A stretch of 13,135 nucleotides of DNA from the NCBI GenBank assembly GCA_003353825.1, contig PIVW01000121.1, forward strand, positions 1 through 13,135, given 5' to 3'. Made by a program: the position numbers and the translations under genes. Source of the DNA: Chloroflexota bacterium (GTDB taxonomy: Bacteria > Chloroflexota > Anaerolineae > J102). The notes under the pieces are model-generated. The model was not told the DNA's origin, made no database searches, and saw only the letters and a list, made by a program, of their open reading frames with translations. Of this stretch, positions 6,493 to 13,135 are shown piece by piece. Positions within the stretch are counted from its first letter, which is position 1. Each line of letters starts with the position of its first letter.

Positions 6493-6521
6493 ATAATACA
6501 GCATGAATATAATATATTCAA
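6493..6521 (-). promoter_or_regulatory. Sigma70-like promoter with palindromic operator candidate, upstream of the BY-kinase gene
   Basis: On the minus strand TTGAAT (6521-6516) is followed after exactly 17 bases by TATTAT (6498-6493), 4/6 and 5/6 matches to the -35 and -10 consensus. Overlapping the -35 box and spacer is the perfect inverted repeat TGAATAT-AAT-ATATTCA (6504-6520), placed where a repressor would block RNA polymerase. The region is AT-rich compared with neighbouring genes. About 115 bases separate the -10 box from the ATG at 6378. Confidence 0.5.
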
Positions 6522-6606
6522 TCAGACGCAATCTCAGCCGGCATAAACCTCATGGCAGATAATTCGATTGCTGATGACGGGCACCTAAAGTCCGATAGAG
6601 ATGAAC

Positions 6607-6810
6607 TCAGCCCGCTGAATCAGAGATCGATTCACTCTGCACGATCTGAATGAAGCGTAAACGTCCCTTGACCACGATCAGGCGTACCTCACCAAACGCC
6701 CCAACCTTGGCCAGCGCTTTGTCAAGGCGATGAACTAAATTCGAGTCCAGCACTGCCAGAGAGGATTCAGGAGATGCACCGGCACTTTCACGGGCGGCGA
6801 GATCAGACAT
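6607..6810 (-). CDS. DUF2292/YezD-like small protein
   Basis: A 67-residue protein from ATG 6810, with AAGGAT 11 bases upstream as a rather distant ribosome site. The C-terminal half reads LVHRLDKALAKVGAFGEV then RLIVVKGRLRFIQI. This is the short helix followed by two strands (GxVxLxVxxGRxxxI) of the DUF2292 family, whose members include Bacillus YezD. From memory, members of that family are often found among sulfur-assimilation genes. Here it lies after the sulfotransferase and two genes after the PAPS synthetase. Biochemical role unknown. The first 20 residues (Ser/Ala/Glu-rich) look disordered. The frame is confidently coding because of the conserved core, but the family assignment is by motif only. 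Confidence 0.6.
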   Translation of the reverse strand: MSDLAARESAGASPESSLAVLDSNLVHRLDKALAKVGAFGEVRLIVVKGRLRFIQIVQSESISDSAG

Positions 6811-6847
6811 GATCGGCAAACATCCTTATGTGTAACAGAAATAACAA

Positions 6848-6900
6848 ACGACCCTCGGGATTTTCCACCACTGGCAGGGTCGTGACACCCGTAGGGTGCC
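6848..6900 (-). promoter_or_regulatory. Two abutting hairpins in the leader of the DUF2292 gene (attenuator or cis-regulatory RNA candidate)
   Basis: On the sense (minus) strand, GGCACCC-TAC-GGGTGTC (6900-6884) is immediately followed, with no gap, by ACGACCCT-(20 bases)-AGGGTCGT (6883-6848), an 8-bp perfect stem. The next bases, TTGTTATTTCTGTT, are T-rich as after an intrinsic terminator. The gene start lies about 40 bases further on. I cannot match this to a known riboswitch class. Confidence 0.45.
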
Positions 6901-7047
6901 AAGAAAACAGTTGGAATTCTTTCTCATCAAATGTGATCTGAGCTCTTGGAGGCCCAGTAACCCCAAAATGCTATAGAAAGAATCCCAGATTATGGATACT
7001 CTTAAAAAAAATGCACCTCCCCGCAAAACACCGCTCAGGCTCCGCCA

Positions 7048-7072
7048 CGCCGCCATCAGTGTTATGGCGGCG
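7048..7072. repeat. Perfect 9-bp stem-loop CGCCGCCAT / ATGGCGGCG
   Basis: CGCCGCCAT (7048-7056) and ATGGCGGCG (7064-7072) are exact inverted copies with a 7-base loop. It lies in the roughly 500-base gene-free stretch 6811-7309 between the sulfotransferase and DUF2292 genes. No T-run follows closely on either strand. On the minus strand it is followed at once by GTGGCGGAGCCTG. Confidence 0.6.
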
Positions 7073-7309
7073 ACATCAAACTGCAGTCACTCTCAGGACG
7101 GAGCTTGTGAGCTACGACGTACCCTGAGTTAACGTGTCGTACTACAGGAACTCATTGAGTTGGAACCTACAAAAGGAAGTACCCTACAATCATACCTGCT
7201 ATCCATTCTGGAATCAAGTAGGACCACCCCTTCATAACTGATAATTTGCTTACATTTCGCGTTTCATGAGTCCACAGAGGCCACAACTGTATGAGGAAAT
7301 CCCAAAACG
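7073..7309. other. Gene-free stretch between the sulfotransferase and DUF2292 genes
   Basis: No frame here shows recognisable coding similarity. It contains a 13-base palindrome AACTCATTGAGTT (7149-7161) and a loose pair CTACGAC / GTCGTACTAC around 7110-7145. No clear terminator follows the sulfotransferase stop, and no good sigma70 promoter is visible by eye. Confidence 0.4.
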
Positions 7310-7927
7310 CTAGGATCGATTGCGATATAGACTAGGGTCCACCACCCTAGCCATGGCCGCTTCGTTCAGAACACCGTTCAGGAACTGATTCACTTCTCGT
7401 ACATAAGGCGCAGGATCAATCAACATCTGGTTGTAATCGACGTCGATGAGTGTAAAATTGGGTTGTGCGGAAACCCAACTTTTTGTTTTATTCACATGTT
7501 TCTGCAATAGCTCGCCCAGTTTTTCGTCACTGATATTCGAGTCTTCTCCACGATGTTCGAGCATTCTACCTTGTGAGGCCAGAACTTCTTCGAGATGCCG
7601 ATTCATAAAGAGCACCTGGTAGTCAAATCCGGGTGGCAGGTGCTCTAACAAAGCGGCGATCACTTTCACTACCTTTCCTACAGCATCTGCCATCCACTCG
7701 CCATCCCCTTTATCTAGTTGCTTCACTCGCTCGAACTCGTAATACCCTTTGGGGTTATCGGTATCCGCCTCGCGCAGGCCGTCACTTAGCACTGCCAGAC
7801 CACCGGCCTCCAACATCTTCATCATCATCGACGTGCCAGAGCGAGGCAGGCCGGATACGACCACCACGGTATTGGCCGGAAGTGTAGGTTGTGGTTCGGC
7901 CTTAAACAGATTCTTGAATAGCTTCAT
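7310..7927 (-). CDS. Small sulfotransferase-fold (PAPS-binding P-loop) protein
   Basis: A 205-residue protein starting MKLFKNLFKAEP. Residues 25-33 are SGLPRSGTS, the phosphosulfate-binding loop of sulfotransferases (usual form GxPRSGTS). A second segment, FMNRHLEEVLASQGRM, sits where sulfotransferases have the Arg/Ser that bind the 3'-phosphate of PAPS. At about 205 residues it is shorter than typical carbohydrate sulfotransferases (250-350), with a short region between the two motifs, so transfer activity is likely but not certain. Some such proteins are annotated only as sulfotransferase-family P-loop proteins. It lies next downstream of the PAPS synthetase gene, which supports PAPS use. 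An in-frame ATG at 7951 and a TTG at 7957 are alternative starts; neither these nor 7927 has a clear ribosome site. Confidence 0.78.
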   Translation of the reverse strand: MKLFKNLFKAEPQPTLPANTVVVVSGLPRSGTSMMMKMLEAGGLAVLSDGLREADTDNPKGYYEFERVKQLDKGDGEWMADAVGKVVKVIAALLEHLPPGFDYQVLFMNRHLEEVLASQGRMLEHRGEDSNISDEKLGELLQKHVNKTKSWVSAQPNFTLIDVDYNQMLIDPAPYVREVNQFLNGVLNEAAMARVVDPSLYRNRS

Positions 7928-7949
7928 GGTAGGCACTTGCGGCGGCGAC

Positions 7950-7969
7950 ATCGACAACTTTTTGTCGAT
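7950..7969 (-). promoter_or_regulatory. Stem-loop over the upstream start codon of the sulfotransferase gene
   Basis: On the minus strand ATCGACAA-AAAG-TTGTCGAT is a perfect 8-bp stem with a 4-base loop at 7969-7950, and the alternative ATG at 7951 overlaps its base. If formed, it would hide that start and favour the ATG at 7927, or gate translation. Confidence 0.4.
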
Positions 7970-8044
7970 CTTGATCTCTTATCTGACAAGGTGAGGGGGT
8001 GGCAAGGTGATCACTTGACACTCCTGCTACCTTGTGGAAAAGTG

Positions 8045-8073
8045 ATTATGTCAACTAAATGGTATTGTCACAA
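8045..8073 (-). promoter_or_regulatory. Sigma70-like promoter candidate for the sulfotransferase gene
   Basis: TTGTGA (8073-8068) and CATAAT (8050-8045) on the minus strand are separated by exactly 17 bases, 4/6 and 5/6 matches to consensus. It lies in the 169-base gap between the PAPS synthetase stop and the sulfotransferase start. Two direct copies of CCTGCTACCT (8023-8032 and 8082-8091) flank it. Confidence 0.4.
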
Positions 8074-8096
8074 CTAAAAACCCTGCTACCTGCAGA

Positions 8097-9893
<1,797 letters not shown>

Positions 9894-9901
9894 TCAGCAT
9901 A

Positions 9902-11209
9902 TTATACCACATGTCGGGTATCTACAAGAGCCTCGCATGTTGTGGCGATTCGCTGCCAATCATAGTTGGAATGATCGGTAACGATGACCACGCAATCGGC
10001 AGCCGCCAGCGCTTCATCAAGATCGGTTTCGCTGCTCAGGCGCCGGTCATTATGGAGGAACTCGGCCACATAAGGGTCGTGATAGCGCACATCCGCGCCT
10101 TTGCCACGTAATAATTCGATGATATCCAGCGCCGGCGACTCACGCACGTCATCAATATCTTTTTTGTAAGCAACGCCCAAGATCAGCACCCGACTCCCCT
10201 TTACAGCCTTTCCGACATCATTCAACGCATCCTGTACCTTGTCTACCCAGTAATGGGGCATTTCAGTATTGATCTCGCCCGCCAATTGGATAAAACGGGC
10301 GTTATAATTCAACATCTTCAACTTCCATGACAGATAGTGAGGATCCAGAGGAATACAATGGCCACCTACGCCGGGACCGGGTGTAAACTTCATAAAACCA
10401 TAGGGTTTAGTCGCCGCTGCTTCAATCACTTCCCAAACATCGATACCAAGCTTATCGCACATGATGGCCGTCTCGTTCACGAGGGCGATATTGACGGCCC
10501 GGAAGGTATTTTCCAGGAGCTTGGTCATCTCTGCTGCCGAAGTCGACGATACCGGCACGACGCGCTCGATGGCCTGTCCGTAGAGACTGCAGGCGACCTC
10601 CAAGCAGGTCGGTGTCACACCACCTACCACTTTTGGCGTAGTCTCGACCACCCAATCGCTACGGCCGGGATCAATACGCTCGGGCGAAAATGCGAGAAAG
10701 AAATCCTCACCCACCTGCCAGCTCACATCGGCCGCCTGAGATTCCTTGAGCATCGGCAGCAGTAGTTCCTCGGTCGTGCCGGGGTAGGTTGTGGATTCAA
10801 GGACGACGAGCATGCCCGCTGGTATGTGTGCGGCAATCGATTCTCCGGCTGAGATCAGGAAGCGCACATCCGGGTCCCGTGTTTTATTCAAAGGTGTGGG
10901 CACGCAGACAATAGCGACATCACATTGCTGTAAAACTGAATAATCGGTCGTAGCCCAGACTGAGCCAGGTGACTTTGGCCGGCGACTACTGTAGCGTGCC
11001 AGTGTCGAGGATGCCACATCCTGGATGTAGGATTCGCCCTGATTTACGGCATCGACTTTTTGCTCGTCCACATCGATGCCAATCACTGTAAAACCATTCT
11101 TGGCAAACGCTACCGCCAGGGGCAGGCCTACATATCCCAGGCCGACGATAGCCAGGTTTGCTTGTTTACTTGTGATGCTTTGCAGGAGCTTAGCTGATTT
11201 GTTAGTCAT
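9902..11209 (-). CDS. UDP-sugar 6-dehydrogenase (UDP-GlcNAc/UDP-ManNAc dehydrogenase type)
   Basis: A 435-residue enzyme that oxidises C6 of a UDP-hexose (or UDP-N-acetylhexosamine) to a uronic acid with two NAD+. The N-terminal NAD domain has VGLGYVGLPLA (22-32) and VLESTTYPGTTE (136-147). The central domain has AEMTKLLENTFRAVN with Lys230 and Asn234. The active-site loop is PGPGVGGHCIPLDPHYL with catalytic Cys285. The GGHCIPLDPxYL form, rather than the GGxCxPKD form of UDP-glucose dehydrogenases, points to the WbpA/WecC/TviB group acting on N-acetylhexosamines; the exact sugar is inferred. It starts 6 bases after the NusG-like gene, with its GGAGGT ribosome site inside that gene's last codons. 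It supplies acidic sugar for the polysaccharide. Confidence 0.95.
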   Translation of the reverse strand: MTNKSAKLLQSITSKQANLAIVGLGYVGLPLAVAFAKNGFTVIGIDVDEQKVDAVNQGESYIQDVASSTLARYSSRRPKSPGSVWATTDYSVLQQCDVAIVCVPTPLNKTRDPDVRFLISAGESIAAHIPAGMLVVLESTTYPGTTEELLLPMLKESQAADVSWQVGEDFFLAFSPERIDPGRSDWVVETTPKVVGGVTPTCLEVACSLYGQAIERVVPVSSTSAAEMTKLLENTFRAVNIALVNETAIMCDKLGIDVWEVIEAAATKPYGFMKFTPGPGVGGHCIPLDPHYLSWKLKMLNYNARFIQLAGEINTEMPHYWVDKVQDALNDVGKAVKGSRVLILGVAYKKDIDDVRESPALDIIELLRGKGADVRYHDPYVAEFLHNDRRLSSETDLDEALAAADCVVIVTDHSNYDWQRIATTCEALVDTRHVV

Positions 11210-11215
11210 AAGTTC

Positions 11216-11836
11216 TCAACCTCCGCCACCACCCTTTGGCTCTTCTTTACCCTGATAGTCGATCTTCCTCCCACCACCGCGCGTGCCCCGCCGTTTCTTG
11301 TGGTGATGCACCGGGCTGGCACGTTCGATATCGTGTAAATCCAGTTCCACTTCATTTTGTTGGCCCAGAAATCTGAGTAGCACGACGACCCTTTCTACAG
11401 GCTTTAGATGCTTTACAAAGAGGGCATGCAGGCCTTTCAGTGGTCCGCTATTTAATCGTACCATTTCACCAGGCCGATAGGTGTCGTGCGGTAATCCTCC
11501 CTCTTCATTCAGTTTATCTACCTCGACCCGCAGCTGTGCCATGACGCCAGGGCGTAAGGGGAGTGGAATGTCGCCAAATACGATGATTTTCAACGTACCG
11601 GGTGTGGCATTAATAGCAGTCACTTCTACTTTGCTCAGATTTGCCTGGACAAATACGTAGCGTGGAAACAATGGCCGCAAAACCATCTGCTCACGGTATT
11701 TCTGTAAAACCTCAGGCAGATAAACTTGTAGTGAAAGCCTCTCCTCAAGCATGCCGGCCGCCAGCAACTCCTTATGAGGCCTGGTATGAACCACATACCA
11801 GAGGTCGGAATCAATCATGTTTTGTGTCATGAGCAT
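11216..11836 (-). CDS. NusG/RfaH-like transcription antiterminator paralogue
   Basis: A 206-residue paralogue of the elongation factor NusG. The NGN domain (about 12-112) starts LWYVVHTRPHKELLAAGML and includes PLFPRYVFVQANL (55-67), which binds the RNA polymerase clamp in NusG proteins. A KOW-like domain (about 120-171) reads YRPGEMVRLNSGPLKGLHAL then FLGQQNEVELDL. The tail HHHKKRRGTRGGG ... KGGGGG is low-complexity. Paralogues such as RfaH, LoaP and UpxY sit at or near the head of long polysaccharide or antibiotic operons and suppress termination within them; that role is inferred from position. The final glycine codons double as the ribosome site of the dehydrogenase gene. Three possible ATGs (11836, 11830, 11818) lie close together, none with a clear ribosome site. 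Confidence 0.9.
   Translation of the reverse strand: MLMTQNMIDSDLWYVVHTRPHKELLAAGMLEERLSLQVYLPEVLQKYREQMVLRPLFPRYVFVQANLSKVEVTAINATPGTLKIIVFGDIPLPLRPGVMAQLRVEVDKLNEEGGLPHDTYRPGEMVRLNSGPLKGLHALFVKHLKPVERVVVLLRFLGQQNEVELDLHDIERASPVHHHKKRRGTRGGGRKIDYQGKEEPKGGGGG
11219..11224 (-). promoter_or_regulatory. Ribosome binding site of the dehydrogenase, inside the poly-Gly tail of the NusG-like gene
   Basis: The codons GGA GGT just before the TGA stop of the NusG-like gene form GGAGGT, 9 bases before ATG 11209. This explains a coding constraint at the end of the upstream protein and implies translational coupling. Confidence 0.75.
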
Positions 11837-11872
11837 GATGTCTGAGTCTCGGAGCGTGTTCGCTGATTTGCA

Positions 11873-11938
11873 GGCTCCGCCGATCTTGATGTTTTCGATA
11901 CATCAAGCAGCGTATGGTATTCAGCGTGGGGCGGAGCC
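11873..11938 (-). promoter_or_regulatory. Nested stem-loop in the leader of the NusG-like gene
   Basis: In the 178-base gap after the epimerase gene, GGCTCCGCC and GGCGGAGCC form a perfect 9-bp outer stem (11938-11930 with 11881-11873 on the minus strand). Inside it a perfect 7-bp hairpin CTTGATG / CATCAAG (11907-11901 with 11891-11885) forms a second element. No T-run follows, so it is not a simple terminator. It could be a recognition structure for the downstream antiterminator, or an autoregulatory leader. Confidence 0.5.
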
Positions 11939-12014
11939 AAAGGCTACAACGCAGCAAACGCTTTGGTGTTGGCAGGTCTCTACGATGTTAGGGGGTGGGT
12001 ACGGCAGATCCGTA

Positions 12015-12983
12015 TTATACGTCCAGTGACGCTGCAATGCGAGTTAATATCTGATTCAATTTGAATTCAGGCTCCCATCCCGAGAGGGCGCGAATGCGGC
12101 TGGTGTCCGGCACGCGACGCTGCATGTCTTCGAACCCGGGTGCGTAAGCCTGTTCATATGGAATCAATTCGATAGATGAGGTGCTACCCGTGAGCAGCTT
12201 GACGCGTTCAGCCAATTCGCCAATGCTTATTTCTTCGATGGAACCCACATTGTAGACGCACCCCAAAGCCTCAGGGTATTCCGCCAGATCGATGAGGGCG
12301 CGTACTGTATCTGAAACATCACAAAAACAGCGGCTTTGTCGGCCGTCTCCGAATACGCTGATGGGCTCACCACGCAGGGCCTGCTCCACAAATCTAGGCA
12401 CCACCATGCCGTAACGCCCTGTCTGGCGAGGCCCTACCGTGTTGAAAAGCCGCGCAACCACAACCGGCAGGTCTTTATCCCGGTAGTAGGCGAGAGCGAG
12501 GAACTCATCGACCATTTTTGAGGCAGCGTAGGACCAGCGACTTTTGCTGGTAGGTCCCAATACAACATCATCATCCTCTCGAAAGGGGACACGGCTGCCC
12601 TTGCCATAAACTTCGGAGGTAGAAGCAACCAGCACTTTGGCTCTGTAGCGGGAGGCCGCTTGCAGCACAGCATCGGTGCCCATGACGTTGGCTTCGATAG
12701 TATGGACCGGACGTTCGACAATCAGTTGCACGCCCACAGCAGCAGCAAGGTGGATGATAACCTCGCACTCACTGGCCAATCGATCCAGTACAATGGCATT
12801 GGTGATGTCATCAATAGCAAATCGGAAACCCGGTTTCCCCACCAGGTGCTCGATATTGTGGAAGCGCCCGGTCGACAGATTATCAAGCACTGTGACCTGC
12901 TTTCCCTTCGCCAGCAATGCTTCGCACAAATGACTGCCGATAAAACCGGCGCCGCCTGTGATCAGAAACGAATTATGTCTCAT
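12015..12983 (-). CDS. NAD-dependent nucleotide-sugar epimerase/decarboxylase (extended SDR)
   Basis: A 322-residue extended short-chain dehydrogenase acting on a nucleotide sugar, of the UDP-glucose 4-epimerase / UDP-glucuronate decarboxylase / GDP-mannose dehydratase superfamily. It has the NAD loop ITGGAGFIGSH (8-18), Asp34 in VLDNLSTG for the NAD ribose, ASTSEVYGKGS with the catalytic Ser/Thr (120-130), and the catalytic pair Tyr152-Lys156 in YAASK. ARLFNTVGPRQTGRYGMVVP (177-196) and the late RRVPDTSRIRALSGWEPEF are typical of the group. All catalytic residues are present. The exact reaction cannot be told by eye. The start ATG at 12983 fits the family start but has no clear ribosome site. 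It is the first gene of the cluster within the window and is followed after 178 bases by the NusG-like gene. Confidence 0.93.
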   Translation of the reverse strand: MRHNSFLITGGAGFIGSHLCEALLAKGKQVTVLDNLSTGRFHNIEHLVGKPGFRFAIDDITNAIVLDRLASECEVIIHLAAAVGVQLIVERPVHTIEANVMGTDAVLQAASRYRAKVLVASTSEVYGKGSRVPFREDDDVVLGPTSKSRWSYAASKMVDEFLALAYYRDKDLPVVVARLFNTVGPRQTGRYGMVVPRFVEQALRGEPISVFGDGRQSRCFCDVSDTVRALIDLAEYPEALGCVYNVGSIEEISIGELAERVKLLTGSTSSIELIPYEQAYAPGFEDMQRRVPDTSRIRALSGWEPEFKLNQILTRIAASLDV

Positions 12984-13021
12984 AATAGCTTTATGATACC
13001 CTTGATCTACGAAATGCTGAA

Positions 13022-13134
13022 AACTCTGGAAAAGTCTAAAACGGCTGTTCGCACCCCTATATACAGGGGGGTTTTGCTCGTTCTCACCTGTGTAAACGGG
13101 GGTAAAAAATAGCTCAAAAAAGTTTTCCAGAGTT
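13022..13134. repeat. 12-bp inverted repeat enclosing a CCCCT/AGGGG hairpin, upstream of the epimerase
   Basis: AACTCTGGAAAA (13022-13033) and TTTTCCAGAGTT (13123-13134) are perfect inverted copies 89 bases apart. Between them CCCCT-ATATAC-AGGGG (13054-13069) forms a short stem, followed on the plus strand by GGTTTT. The repeat lies in the 152-base non-coding segment 12984-13135, where the epimerase promoter would be expected. The outer arms could be a long hairpin, an operator pair or ends of a small element; the window edge prevents a decision. Confidence 0.55.
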
Positions 13135-13135
13135 C

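Noticed and set aside
6826..7056. Minus-strand frame of 76 codons upstream of the DUF2292 gene
   Set aside because: It reads through the paired hairpins and a T-run, shows no conserved motif and has no ribosome site; better explained as leader DNA.
10337..10765. Plus-strand frame of 142 codons
   Set aside because: Entirely inside the well-supported UDP-sugar dehydrogenase on the minus strand, with no recognisable motif.
13054..13075. Rho-independent terminator on the plus strand (CCCCT-AGGGG plus TTTT)
   Set aside because: The stem is only 5 bp with four T, and no plus-strand gene precedes it.
12660..13112. Plus-strand frame of 150 codons
   Set aside because: Mostly antisense to the N-terminal half of the epimerase, whose NAD and catalytic motifs are unambiguous.

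Overview
All recognisable genes lie on the minus strand, so the window reads from right to left. Gene content and protein style suggest a Chloroflexota bacterium, perhaps of the Anaerolineae/Caldilineae type: a Sat-CysC fusion, a NusG paralogue heading a polysaccharide operon, a one-piece Wzc-like BY-kinase, many MNT/HEPN-type genes and CACAGATT dispersed repeats. This taxonomic call is an inference from family resemblance; no rRNA or marker gene is present.

Right part (about 13135 to 4711): a polysaccharide gene cluster with a sulfation branch. In transcription order it holds an NAD-dependent nucleotide-sugar epimerase/decarboxylase-type SDR, a NusG/RfaH-like antiterminator paralogue, a UDP-sugar 6-dehydrogenase, a bifunctional ATP sulfurylase/APS kinase (PAPS synthesis), a small sulfotransferase-fold protein, a 67-residue DUF2292/YezD-like protein, and a Wzc/CpsD-type chain-length regulator fused to a BY tyrosine kinase. 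Read together, the cluster makes an acidic nucleotide sugar, makes the sulfate donor PAPS and may transfer sulfate from it, and controls polymer length or export. The simplest inference is a sulfated exopolysaccharide or capsule. No glycosyltransferase, flippase or polymerase lies in the window, so the cluster must continue outside it. The untranslated gaps hold notable structure: a palindrome over a sigma70-like promoter before the kinase, back-to-back hairpins before the DUF2292 gene, and a nested stem-loop before the NusG paralogue.

Left part (4672 to 1): a gene graveyard. Three decayed copies (A, B, C) of one gene, an N-terminal cytidylyltransferase fused to a GHMP sugar kinase, lie in the same orientation downstream of the kinase gene. 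Each is broken differently by frameshifts, internal deletion, nonsense codons or truncation. A remnant of a GDP-fucose-synthase-like epimerase follows copy B. Between the copies sit nucleotidyltransferase-type genes of toxin-antitoxin character: an apparently intact HEPN-MNT pair, a broken small antitoxin-like gene and an AbiEii-like nucleotidyltransferase. CACAGATT-type inverted repeats lie upstream of copies A and B. The picture is a segment that was duplicated, invaded by repeats and toxin-antitoxin-like genes, and is now decaying beside an apparently intact polysaccharide cluster.
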